A DNA stretch of 64,000 nucleotides from Candidatus Omnitrophota bacterium. Its GTDB lineage: Bacteria; Omnitrophota; Omnitrophia; Omnitrophales; Aquincolibacteriaceae. The stretch's first letter is position 1; the number at the start of each line of letters is the position of its first letter. The notes beneath the pieces were generated by a model. It was not told the origin of the DNA. It was given only the letters and a program-made list of their open reading frames with translations, and did not search any database. The position numbers were made by a program, and so were the translations under genes. Positions 37,823 to 45,060 of this stretch are shown here, in pieces. The stretch lies in contig JAUYMS010000003.1 in the NCBI GenBank assembly GCA_030698625.1, positions 19,471-83,470 of the forward strand. Reading direction: 5' to 3'.

Positions 37823-37844
37823 GGAAAGTTGAGGATTATTCGTC

Positions 37845-38006
37845 ATGGCAAAAGAAGGCGCCAGAGTTAACGTGCAAATGAGAAGTCCCGAGAGCGGCCA
37901 CACCTACTGGACCTCGAAGAACAAGCGTACGACGACCGAGCGTTTAGAGCTCAAAAAGTACGACCCCAAAGTCCGTAAACACGTCGTCTATAAAGAGAAG
38001 AAGTAA
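37845..38006 (+). CDS. rpmG: 50S ribosomal protein L33, cysteine-free form
   Basis: 53 aa: starts [18 protein letters not shown] and ends with [20 protein letters not shown] and a basic tail. This is the normal L33 pattern, except that the zinc-binding CxxC pairs of the C+ form are replaced (SPES and DPKV), so it is the C- type. It sits between thrH and the Trm112-like gene. Confidence 0.9.
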   Translation: MAKEGARVNVQMRSPESGHTYWTSKNKRTTTERLELKKYDPKVRKHVVYKEKK

Positions 38007-38009
38007 TTC

Positions 38010-38267
38010 ATGGTCGATAAAGAGCTGCTGGACATTCTTGTCTGTCCGGAGACCAAACAGGACCTGACTTTGGCCGATGAGGCCCTTGTCGATAAGATCA
38101 ACGCCCGCATTGCCGCGGGCACGCTCATGAACCGCTGCGGGCAAAAGGTAGAAGGCAAGATCGACTACGGCCTCGTGCGCAGTGACAAAAAGTTCCTCTA
38201 TATTATCCGAGACGATATCCCCGTCATGCTGATCGACGAGGCGATCGCCCTCGAGGGCATCCTGTGA
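38010..38267 (+). CDS. Trm112-like (YcaR/UPF0434) family protein
   Basis: 85 aa. KELLDILVCPETKQDLTLAD and RSDKKFLYIIRDDIPVMLIDEA are the family's two conserved parts. It keeps one Cys of the usual CPxC pair near the start and one CGQK in the middle insertion. It starts 3 bp after rpmG, and its stop overlaps the next GTG. Confidence 0.88.
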   Translation: MVDKELLDILVCPETKQDLTLADEALVDKINARIAAGTLMNRCGQKVEGKIDYGLVRSDKKFLYIIRDDIPVMLIDEAIALEGIL

Positions 38268-39265
38268 GCCCACAGGCGCCCAGCCCAACTAAAGAAAAAA
38301 CCGTCCGACAATTTATAGAGCAGAACTACCGCCACTTCAACTCAGCCGTTGTCGTGGATGCGGCCCGCGCCTACGAAACACACATCAATGCCGGCAACAA
38401 GATGATGATCACCCTGGGCGGCGCCATGAGCACGGCCGAACTCGGCATCTCGCTCGCCGAGATGATCCGCCAGGATAAGGTGCATGCCGTCTGCTCGACC
38501 GGCGCCAATCTCGAAGAAGACATCTTCAACCTGGTCGCCCACTCGCATTACGAGCGCGTGCCCGGCTACCGTGACCTAACGCCTGAAGACGAGATCAAAC
38601 TCCGCGACAGTGGCAGGAATCGCGTGACCGACACCTGCATCCCCGAAGAAGAGGCGATGCGCCGAATCGAGAGGAAGATCCTCGAGCTGTGGAGCAAAGC
38701 GGCTGACGGAGGCCTAAGGTTTTTCCCCTACGAATTTATTTATCAGCTGATCCGGAGCGGCACACTCAAAGAACACTATGAGATCGACCCGAAAGACTCG
38801 TGGGTCGTTGCCGCCTGTGAAAAAGGCATCCCCATCTTTACCCCCGGCTGGGAAGACTCCACCCTCGGGAACTGCTTCGTCGCAGGCGTCATCAAGGGCA
38901 CCATTAAGACTTATGACTGCGTCAAATCCGGCCTCGAGCAAATGGGCTACCTGGTCGACTGGTACAAACAGAAATCCATGGCCAACTCGATCGGCTTCTT
39001 CCAGATCGGCGGCGGCATCTCGGGCGACTTCCCGATCTGTGTCGTGCCGCTCATCATCCAGGACCTCAAACACAAAGACTGCAAGCTCTGGAGCTACTTC
39101 TGCCAGATCTCCGATTCCACCACTTCATACGGCTCATACAGCGGCGCGGTACCCAATGAAAAAATCACCTGGCACAAACTCGATGCATCAACCCCACGCT
39201 TCGTCATCGAGTCCGACGCAACCATCGTCGCACCCCTTATCTTTGCGTACGTTTTGAATAAATAG
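38264..39265 (+). CDS. Deoxyhypusine-synthase-like enzyme
   Basis: 333 aa, starting with a GTG that overlaps the previous stop. It carries the NAD-site pattern LGGAMSTAELGISLAEMIR and STGANLEEDIFNLVAHSHY, PIFTPGWEDSTLG, and a C-terminal AVPNEKITWHKLD, in which the Lys of WxK matches the catalytic Lys of eukaryotic deoxyhypusine synthase. Bacteria lack eIF5A, so the likely reaction is an aminobutyl transfer from spermidine to another acceptor (homospermidine-type chemistry) or an unknown one. Confidence 0.88.
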   Translation: MSPQAPSPTKEKTVRQFIEQNYRHFNSAVVVDAARAYETHINAGNKMMITLGGAMSTAELGISLAEMIRQDKVHAVCSTGANLEEDIFNLVAHSHYERVPGYRDLTPEDEIKLRDSGRNRVTDTCIPEEEAMRRIERKILELWSKAADGGLRFFPYEFIYQLIRSGTLKEHYEIDPKDSWVVAACEKGIPIFTPGWEDSTLGNCFVAGVIKGTIKTYDCVKSGLEQMGYLVDWYKQKSMANSIGFFQIGGGISGDFPICVVPLIIQDLKHKDCKLWSYFCQISDSTTSYGSYSGAVPNEKITWHKLDASTPRFVIESDATIVAPLIFAYVLNK

Positions 39266-39292
39266 GACAGTATTATCCCGGGGACCGTTGCC

Positions 39293-39446
39293 GCTGTCAT
39301 CCCGAGGCCCACGGCCACTGTCATCCTGAGCCCGCCGAAGGCGGGCGAAGGATCTCGCAACACTGTACGCTGTCATTCTGAGGGCTGCAGGCCCGAAGAA
39401 TCTCTGACATACGTTTGTCATTGAGGGCCGAAGGATCTCGCGAAGT
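39293..39446. repeat. Cluster of four diverged GTCATTCTGAG / GAAGGATCTCGC repeats
   Basis: Units at about 39293-39310, 39317-39362, 39369-39411 and 39415-39446 share TGTCATYCTGAG, a GC hairpin centre (for example CCCGCCGAAGGCGGGC) and GAAGAATCTC/GAAGGATCTCGC. A similar piece lies at 43580-43652. Such short interspersed repeats are known from many environmental bacterial genomes. It follows the DHS-like gene directly. Confidence 0.75.
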
Positions 39447-39479
39447 CTAACTAAAACCACAAGAACAAAGGATAAAAAA

Positions 39480-39620
39480 ATGGCTGGCACTCACGCTAGG
39501 CGCACAAAGAGCTTTAACCAATTGAGTTCCAAGCAAAGTCGTTCTGTAATTTCACGCACGACGAGGCTCATGAAACAATATAAGACCGCACACGAAAGAC
39601 TCAAGCGGGCAGGCCGCTAA
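39480..39620 (+). CDS. Small very basic protein
   Basis: 46 aa (MAGTHARRTKSF..., ending KRAGR) with about a third basic residues and no hydrophobic segment. AAAGGA lies 8 bases before the ATG. It has no recognised domain; charge and length suggest nucleic-acid or ribosome binding, which is only inference. It is followed by a long hairpin. Confidence 0.55.
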   Translation: MAGTHARRTKSFNQLSSKQSRSVISRTTRLMKQYKTAHERLKRAGR

Positions 39621-39631
39621 TACGGGACACT

Positions 39632-39677
39632 GTTCTCCCGAGCCTCCGGTTTAAAGAACCGTAGGCTCGGAGAGAAC
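39632..39677 (+). terminator. Hairpin after the small basic gene
   Basis: GTTCTCCCGAGCCT-CCGGTT pairs with AACCG-TAGGCTCGGAGAGAAC across a TAAAG loop, with two small bulges. There is no T-run. It lies just before the next start codon, so it may also affect that gene's leader. Confidence 0.5.
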
Positions 39678-39690
39678 GAGTATCGCAAGT

Positions 39691-40530
39691 GTGTCAGATC
39701 AATACCACGACATGAAGAAGCCATCAGATATTAGCATTGTCATATGCGCGCGCTGTTCGGAGGCGAACAAGATCTACTATGCCCGGTGCTGGAAATGCAG
39801 CGATCCTATAGAGAAACCAAACCAGCCTGCATTGCCGGCTCAGCAGGCGACAGTAGCTAAAGTGGATAAGCTGCCCGGTGCAGACGCAATCTTAAGAGCC
39901 TACAAAACTGTGCTGAGTAGTGAAACCAGGGGTTCGAACGTGTGGCCGCAGAGTGCCTTACCCTATCCTCTTAATGATGTAAAACATGCAATCGTTGAGG
40001 AATTTACAAAGTGCGCCGATGGGGATGGTGCTCAAAAAGAACTATTGAGGAAACTTTATGCCCAGTTGGCTAATTTTGTGAGCGATGGCGACGCTAAGGA
40101 ATTCGGAAATCACGGAATGGACCCTGAATGGCATACGGACATTGTCGAGAGGATTGGCCGCACGAAGACTCAGTATGACAAGGAGATTCAATCAGTGGAA
40201 AGCGAAATAAAGAGGCTTGCAGCTGAAAATAATATTGAACAGCGTGGACGCCGTGACAGTATAGCAGAAGCTGTAAGGCGGCTGACGAATAAGAAACAAC
40301 TAATGGCTGCTTGGATCATATCGACACTCCTATTCGTGGTAGTGCTATTTGCGCCAAGAGATCACCTGGTGCAAGGACCTGGGGGGCGTGTTTTTAGAAT
40401 TACCGAAAAAACCGACATCCTGTATAAAAGTGCGATTCCTTCAATACAATGGGATACTGTTTTGCAGAGGTCTTTTTTGATCCTAATCATCGGAAGTATG
40501 TTTGTTTACACCCTAAGAGATAAAAAATGA
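39691..40530 (+). CDS. Zinc-ribbon membrane protein of unknown function
   Basis: 279 aa from GTG 39691 (an ATG at 39712 is possible). An N-terminal CARC/CWKC zinc ribbon (about residues 19-36) is followed by a low-complexity linker, a helical/coiled segment (about 155-205, KEIQSVESEIKRLAAENN) and two membrane helices near 210-228 and 260-277, giving a C-terminal inner-membrane anchor. No family is recognised. It begins the AT-richer accessory part of the window. Confidence 0.75.
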   Translation: MSDQYHDMKKPSDISIVICARCSEANKIYYARCWKCSDPIEKPNQPALPAQQATVAKVDKLPGADAILRAYKTVLSSETRGSNVWPQSALPYPLNDVKHAIVEEFTKCADGDGAQKELLRKLYAQLANFVSDGDAKEFGNHGMDPEWHTDIVERIGRTKTQYDKEIQSVESEIKRLAAENNIEQRGRRDSIAEAVRRLTNKKQLMAAWIISTLLFVVVLFAPRDHLVQGPGGRVFRITEKTDILYKSAIPSIQWDTVLQRSFLILIIGSMFVYTLRDKK

Positions 40531-40812
40531 GATGCTCATCGCACATATTTTTATCCGGTAACCTTAGTTAGGTGACAGACACGAAAAAAGGGGACACAGA
40601 GTAAGGTGCCGCATAGAAGGGCCCGGGTACCGAGCAGTTAACCGGACGGCATCTGGCGGGGACACGTTAAAAATTCCGGTATCAGTTCTCCTGGGTAGAT
40701 GGGGACAGTCCCCAGAGGGCCAGGTTCAATTGTGCGGCCGGCCGCACAATTCAACAGTTAGGTGACACCAAAAAGAGGGACAGTCGTTAGTTCCGGTGTT
40801 ACGGTGTTAAGA
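40531..40812. other. Repeat-rich intergenic region left of the IS element
   Basis: Two copies of GTTAGGTGACA...AAAAAG-GGGACA (about 40567 and 40757), a GGGGACAGTCCCC mini-palindrome at 40701-40713, one family-B repeat at 40621-40645 and a 24-bp perfect palindrome at 40728-40751. No coding region is seen. The composition resembles REP-type intergenic debris. Confidence 0.6.
40728..40751. repeat. 24-bp perfect palindrome
   Basis: AATTGTGCGGCC followed directly by its exact reverse complement, centred between 40739 and 40740, with no loop. Confidence 0.85.
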
Positions 40813-41650
40813 GGTACCGGGAACTGGTTTCATAAGTCCTTGTAAGTAGTTGTCGATAAAAGACTCAAGGGAGGGAACAGCCCTATGAGTCGCGCCATAT
40901 ATTTAAGTGAAAGACAGTGGAAAATGATTGAGCCATTGCTTCCCCAGTTAAAAAGTAATGGCCGGCCTTGGAAAAATAACCGAGCCGTTCTTGAAGGAAT
41001 CCTTTGGGTACTTCGAAGCGGAGCAAGATGGAAAGATCTACCCAGGGAGTATCCAAGCCCAAGTACCTGTTGGAGACGATTAAGAGATTGGGAAGCACAA
41101 GGTGTTTGGGAACAAATCTGGCAAAGTTTTATTCGGCAGTTAGATAAGCGGCGAAGAATCCAATGGGCACAGTGTTTTATGGACGGCCACTTTATCGTGG
41201 CTAAAAAAGGGGCTCTAAAGTCGATTACGCAAGGCGGGGCAAGGGTTCGAAGCTTATGGTGGTGGTGGACGGCAAAGGAATTCCTTTGGCAGTGGCCCTT
41301 CACGGAGCCGGTCCTCACGAGCAAATCTCGATCCAGAAGCTGGCGCGCAAGCCAGAGCGTTTGATTGGTGACAAGGCTTACGATTCGAAAGCCTTGCGAG
41401 CAAAACTTAAGAGCCAAAACATTAATTTGATTGTTCCACCTAGAAGATGTACGAGTAAGACGGTGCAAGACGGACGCTCGCTTCGCCGGAACAAACATCG
41501 GTGGAAAATTGAACGCACGATGTCTTGGCTTGGAAACTACCGGCGTTTGGTGGTTCGTTGGGAAACCAACGATAAAATGTATCAAGCTTTTGTCCATATT
41601 GCTTGTGCCTTAATCACTTACCGATGCTTATGAAACCGGTTCCGGGTACC
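40813..41650 (+). mobile_element. IS5-family insertion sequence (IS427-like, two-frame transposase)
   Basis: 838 bp bounded by 24-bp inverted repeats at 40813-40836 and 41627-41650 with 22 of 24 matches. The innermost part (GGTTTCATAAG) is identical on both sides. The outer GGTACC parts match the family-B repeat around it, so the true IS end may be a few bases further in (near GGAAC). It carries a two-frame DDE transposase. It looks intact. Confidence 0.9.
40885..41633 (+). CDS. IS5-family DDE transposase made by -1 frameshift
   Basis: The first frame (40885 onward) gives the N-terminal domain LSERQWKMIEPLLP, SGARWKDLPREYPS and the first catalytic Asp in CFMDGHF. The second frame (to 41633) gives GSKVDYARRGKGSKLM, VVVDGKGIPLAV, the second Asp in IGDKAYDS, and RRNKHRWKIERTMSWLGNYRR with the Glu. 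The two join with a -1 slip at the A6G4 run 41203-41212, which yields KKGGSKV, the expected family sequence. Programmed frameshifting is usual in this group. Confidence 0.9.
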
Positions 41651-41665
41651 AAAGGGACAGGTAAC
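41643..41665 (+). repeat. Family-B repeat, right part (split by the IS)
   Basis: GGGTACCAAAGGGACAGGTAACC directly after the IS. Together with GAGGTACCG at 40811-40819 on the other side it rebuilds the GGTACCGGGTACC...GGGACAGGTAAC repeat seen elsewhere. Confidence 0.75.
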
Positions 41666-41786
41666 CGGTAAGTATCTTAAGGAGTGATTGTCAAAGGGAT
41701 GAGGGCACGATAACTGGACGCCGGCCCGTAAGTTCATCTTCAAACCGAAATGGGCTAAAAAAGCTGAGGCGCTACGTTTAATTTCA

Positions 41787-42518
41787 ATGAAGGCACTGCT
41801 GATTCGGGTTGGCGCTGATTGTTCATCCGGGCGGTTTAACGGACCGATGAATGGCATGACGAGGGAATTTGTCTATATCCCGATTCCTGAATCCTGTGAT
41901 GTGCATGCTGATCTGGCGACGCCCTATGCCCTTTTTGATGCAGCCCTCCAGTGTTTCGGCGAAGTTCTTCCCAAGCATCTTGTCGGTCGAAATACACACC
42001 TTGATCCTGATTTCGAGCATCTTACCTATGGCGACCAAGGACAGAGAGCTGTACAAATAACCTCTTATCTTGAGAGAGGGGATCTCGTTGTGTTTTATGC
42101 CGGGTTGCGCGATCTTCATCCCAGGGCGCAGCTTGTTTATGCGATCATCGGTCTTTATGTTATCGATGATATTATTGCTGCCCGATCGGTGCCGAAAGAT
42201 CGATGGCACGAGAATGCGCATACGCGTCGGGTATTGCGCCCGAGCAGCAAGAATGATGTGATAATCAAGGGGAAGAAAGAAGTCTCAGGACGACTACGGA
42301 GCTGCCTGCCGATCGGGTCCTATCGCAGCTCTGGTGATGCGCCGGAGAAAAGGCCATGCTACCGCGTCTTGCCGGATTTGCTTCGGGCCTGGGGCGGGCT
42401 TGATGTGTCGGACGGATTTATCCAGCGCAGCGCGCGTCTGCCAAAATTCATCGACGCAGACAAATTCTATACGTGGTTTAATGACCAGAAGGTTGAATTT
42501 CTTGAAAAGAACAACTGA
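41787..42518 (+). CDS. Nmad3 domain protein (putative nucleotide-modification-associated domain 3)
   Basis: 243 aa. The opening KALLIRVGADCSSGRFNGPMN, EFVYIPIPES, HLDPDFEHLTYGD, and GDLVVFYAGLR, followed by LVYAIIGLYVID, are the marks of the Nmad3 family described from comparative genomics of DNA base-modification systems. There is no signal peptide. It overlaps the Nmad2 gene downstream, and the pair is flanked by family-B repeats. The enzymatic activity is unknown; co-occurrence with Nmad2 suggests joint action on DNA or nucleotides. Confidence 0.8.
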   Translation: MKALLIRVGADCSSGRFNGPMNGMTREFVYIPIPESCDVHADLATPYALFDAALQCFGEVLPKHLVGRNTHLDPDFEHLTYGDQGQRAVQITSYLERGDLVVFYAGLRDLHPRAQLVYAIIGLYVIDDIIAARSVPKDRWHENAHTRRVLRPSSKNDVIIKGKKEVSGRLRSCLPIGSYRSSGDAPEKRPCYRVLPDLLRAWGGLDVSDGFIQRSARLPKFIDADKFYTWFNDQKVEFLEKNN

Positions 42519-43128
42519 TAAGCCGAAACTTTTCGTTTACAAGATCAAGGTGGACAGCGGCGGCGCACCCTGCGTCAGAAAAGGACTTTTAACATTAGCG
42601 ATTTGCAAACCTCTGATTCGTTCCGCGGCAAATGCCGGTGACTGGATTTTTGGCTTTGGAAGCAACGAATTGGATAATCGCTTGATTTATGTTGCGGAGG
42701 TTACGGAGAAACTATGCAATGGGCTTTATTACGGTAAGGTGTTTTCAGGGCGGCCGGATGCCATCTACAGATGGAAGGGCGATCAATTGAGACCCAAAAG
42801 AAATCGTTTGTACCATCGCGGCATAAAAGATCCCGAGCGCGACATTGGGGTGTTCGCTCATTATAAAAGGGCGAATGTTTTGCTGAGCCGAAAGTATCGT
42901 TATTTTGGGAAGGAGCGATATGATTATAGTGTTGGCTTGCGGCAATTTATACGGTCGATTGGGCGCGGGCACCGGTGTCGTATTTCGGCGCACCGGAGAG
43001 CGCAGCTGGAAGATCTTAGAAAAAGAGTGTGGCGAGAATGGAAAAAAACCGGCCGTCCGACACATGCGGCCCCGGCGGATCGGCAAAGCGTATGCCATGC
43101 AGACGCCGGTTCTTGTGTGCTTAAATGA
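42481..43128 (+). CDS. Nmad2 domain protein (putative nucleotide-modification-associated domain 2)
   Basis: 215 aa from ATG 42481, overlapping the Nmad3 end; TTG 42502 with AGAAGG upstream is an alternative. The family core is plain: KLFVYKIKVDSGGAPCV, LLTLAICKPLIRSAANAGDWIFGFG, NRLIYVAEVTEKL, and the C-terminal GRGHR. The last about 20 residues are poorly conserved. With Nmad3 it forms a two-gene unit likely acquired together. Confidence 0.8.
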   Translation: MTRRLNFLKRTTDKPKLFVYKIKVDSGGAPCVRKGLLTLAICKPLIRSAANAGDWIFGFGSNELDNRLIYVAEVTEKLCNGLYYGKVFSGRPDAIYRWKGDQLRPKRNRLYHRGIKDPERDIGVFAHYKRANVLLSRKYRYFGKERYDYSVGLRQFIRSIGRGHRCRISAHRRAQLEDLRKRVWREWKKTGRPTHAAPADRQSVCHADAGSCVLK

Positions 43129-43136
43129 ATATTTAG

Positions 43137-43169
43137 AAAGGTGCCGGGTACCAAAGGGGCAGGTTAATC
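43137..43169 (+). repeat. Family-B repeat
   Basis: AAAGGTGCCGGGTACC-AAAGGGGCAGGTTAATC, one mismatch from the core. It lies directly after the Nmad2 gene and ahead of the next small gene, same orientation as the copy at 41643. Confidence 0.75.
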
Positions 43170-43244
43170 GAAACTAAGAAGCAAAGGGTTGGAGTAGTTT
43201 CAGTATCGGTTCTCCCGGCGGACAACTATTCAAGAGGAGGGGTG

Positions 43245-43517
43245 ATGACGCGAAAAGCGGTTTTTAGCGGATGGTTGCTGTTGATGTTGAGTTGTGGGCT
43301 CCCGGCGGCGAAGGCGCCCGTACTGGGCCGGCCCGACCGCCTGCTGCTTCCCGCCGATATCCTCGACGCCGTCATTTCGCCTTCTCACAAAGTATCGGAA
43401 GACTATGAAGGGAAACTCGAGCCGGGCGAGCTTTCACCCATGTCCGATTTGACCCATGTGATGACAGTGCGCGAGCTGTTGGACATCACGGCGTATTTAA
43501 TGGCCCAGCAGGACTGA
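43245..43517 (+). CDS. Small exported protein resembling the end of a cytochrome c, without heme site
   Basis: 90 aa. ATG 43245 has GAGGAGGGG before it. A signal peptide (WLLLMLSCGLPAAKA) is followed by LLLPADILDAVISPSHKVSEDY and the C-terminal PMSDLTHVMTVRELLDITAYL, which is the pattern of class-I cytochrome c ends (methionine ligand loop plus last helix). No CxxCH is present, so it cannot bind heme c normally. It may be a truncated relic or a family of heme-less relatives. Confidence 0.6.
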   Translation: MTRKAVFSGWLLLMLSCGLPAAKAPVLGRPDRLLLPADILDAVISPSHKVSEDYEGKLEPGELSPMSDLTHVMTVRELLDITAYLMAQQD

Positions 43518-43537
43518 AAGGATGATTTATACGGAAA

Positions 43538-43566
43538 GGTACTGGGAACCGGTTTCACAAGTCCTG
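43538..43566 (+). mobile_element. Solo remnant of an IS left end
   Basis: GGTACTGGGAACCGGTTTCACAAGTCCTG matches the left terminus of the IS at 40813 with few differences, but no transposase follows. It is the trace of a related, deleted insertion or of a shared repeat. Confidence 0.6.
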
Positions 43567-43729
43567 CCATCCTGCGGGCGTAGGCCCGAAGGATCCAGCG
43601 TCGCGAGATTCTTCGCCCGCCTTCGGCGAGCTCAGAATGACATGGTGTGTGGCGAATGTCCCCGTAAGAAGCCGTGTTAAAACGTACCCTATCTGTAAAG
43701 CTCTTGTTGTATCAATGTATAGCATTTAT

Positions 43730-43765
43730 GTGGCCAAATAAGTGGCCAAAATAGTGGCCACAATC
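43730..43765. promoter_or_regulatory. Three 12-bp iterons (TGGCCA) before the Fic promoter
   Basis: TGGCCA starts at 43731, 43743 and 43755, each followed by an A-rich 5-6 bases; a fourth related GCGGCCAAAA is at 43821, just before the start codon. The block ends 4 bp before the -35. TGGCCA is itself palindromic. An operator for autoregulation is inferred. Confidence 0.55.
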
Positions 43766-43769
43766 TGGC

Positions 43770-43798
43770 TTGAAAATCATATAACTGCAATGTAGTAT
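43770..43798 (+). promoter_or_regulatory. Promoter of the Fic gene
   Basis: TTGAAA (43770-43775), 17-bp spacer, TAGTAT (43793-43798), 43 bp before the ATG. Confidence 0.6.
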
Positions 43799-43840
43799 TG
43801 AATATATCAATTATATATAAGCGGCCAAAAAAGAGGACAT

Positions 43841-45022
43841 ATGATAGATCGTAAAGAAACAGTTGGCCTGATGGAGCCCCTCACAATATCCCCCGAGGCA
43901 AAAAATTATTCCGAGCTGATGGATTTAGTGATTGAGGTTACCGCTGCATCCACAGGATTAACAAGAAGCTTACCTGCGGGTGTCATTAAAGCTTTGTCGG
44001 AATTGGTAAGAGCGATGAATTGCTACTACAGCAATTTCATCGAAGGTCACAATACGCATCCGGTTGATATCGAAAAAGCTCTTAAAAATGATTTCAGCCA
44101 AGACAGTAAAAAAAGGGATCTCCAGATTGAGGCTAAAGCGCACATTGAAGTGCAGCGATGGATCGATAGCGGTAGCATAAAAGAAAAAACTTATAAGGCA
44201 GAAACGATCCAAGCCATTCATTTTCAATTTGCGAAATCTCTGCCGGAAGATTTTTTGTGGGTGGAAGATCCAGAGACTAAAGAAAAAGTAAAAGTGATTC
44301 CCGGTGAAATAAGACAGCGTGATGTAAGAGTAGGTCAGCACTACGCCATAAGTCCTGGGGCGGTGCCGAGATTTTTAAAGCGGTATGAAGAAGTTTATAC
44401 GAGCCTGGGAAAAGCCGAAGCCATTTTAAATGTTGCGGCCGCGCATCACCGGCTGTTGTGGATTCACCCTTTCTTGGATGGCAATGGCCGGGTCGCCCGG
44501 CTGGTTTCATATTCATTGCTTTTAGAAACGCTTGAAACCAACAGTGTTTGGTCCATCGCAAGAGGTTTAGCCCGCAATGTAAATGATTACAAGCAGCATC
44601 TTATGGCGTGTGATAGTTCCCGGCGTGGAGATTTAGATGGCCGTGGCAGTTTGAGTCATGAGGCACTATGCGCTTTTACGAAATATTTCTTAACCACCTG
44701 TCTTGATCAAATAAAGTTTATGGAAGGATTAATCCAGCCTAACAAATTGAAAGAGCGTATTCTTTTATGGGTAAGAGAAGAAATACGCGAGGGCCAGCTT
44801 CCCGAGCGTTCAGACACTATTTTAGAAGGGATTTTATTTCGCGGTGAATTGCCGAGAGGCGAAGTTGACGTGCTTCTTGGCGTTAGCGGTAGGAGTGCCC
44901 GGCGTGTTGTTTCAGCGCTTGCAGAGCGGCAAGTGATTGTTTCCGATTCTATCAGGTCGCCTTTGCGTCTTGCATTTCCTGCGAATGTTACAGATCGCTG
45001 GCTGCCAGGGCTTTTTCCGTAA
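43841..45022 (+). CDS. Fic family protein (class II, with C-terminal DNA-binding-like domain)
   Basis: 393 aa. The catalytic motif HPFLDGNGRVARL starts at His209 and is complete, so AMP (or other nucleotide-monophosphate) transfer to a target hydroxyl is expected. An N-terminal inhibitory helix motif, S64-xxx-E68-G69, is present as in self-inhibited class II enzymes. Residues about 300-385 (LKERILLWVREEIREG, ILFRGELPRGEVDVLLGVS, SARRVVSALAERQVI) look like a winged helix. Codon use is AT-richer than in the core genes. It is flanked by repeats, suggesting transfer as a single-gene module. Confidence 0.92.
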   Translation: MIDRKETVGLMEPLTISPEAKNYSELMDLVIEVTAASTGLTRSLPAGVIKALSELVRAMNCYYSNFIEGHNTHPVDIEKALKNDFSQDSKKRDLQIEAKAHIEVQRWIDSGSIKEKTYKAETIQAIHFQFAKSLPEDFLWVEDPETKEKVKVIPGEIRQRDVRVGQHYAISPGAVPRFLKRYEEVYTSLGKAEAILNVAAAHHRLLWIHPFLDGNGRVARLVSYSLLLETLETNSVWSIARGLARNVNDYKQHLMACDSSRRGDLDGRGSLSHEALCAFTKYFLTTCLDQIKFMEGLIQPNKLKERILLWVREEIREGQLPERSDTILEGILFRGELPRGEVDVLLGVSGRSARRVVSALAERQVIVSDSIRSPLRLAFPANVTDRWLPGLFP

Positions 45023-45025
45023 CTA

Positions 45026-45056
45026 AAAAGGTACCGGGTACCGAGGGGACAGGTAA
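45026..45056 (+). repeat. Family-B repeat placed as 5' leader
   Basis: AAAGGTACCGGGTACC followed by GAGGGGACAGGTAAC; the following gene starts 5 bp later, so the GAGGGG/AGG part also supplies the ribosome-binding site. Confidence 0.75.
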
Positions 45057-45060
45057 CAAT

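Larger units (their letters stand above)
43518..43840. other. Intergenic region upstream of the Fic gene
   Basis: 323 bp. It holds a solo IS-like end (43538-43566), one GAAGGATC/GATTCTTCGCCC repeat (43580-43652), then an AT-rich part with three 12-bp iterons and a promoter. No gene is seen. Confidence 0.65.

Noticed and set aside
42905..43177. 90-codon frame overlapping the Nmad2 gene
   Set aside because: Other frame of the Nmad2 3' part; the Nmad2 frame keeps the family's GRGHR motif through this stretch.
43730..43765. Plasmid-type replication origin iterons
   Set aside because: Only three units, no Rep protein or DnaA boxes nearby; a promoter operator is simpler.
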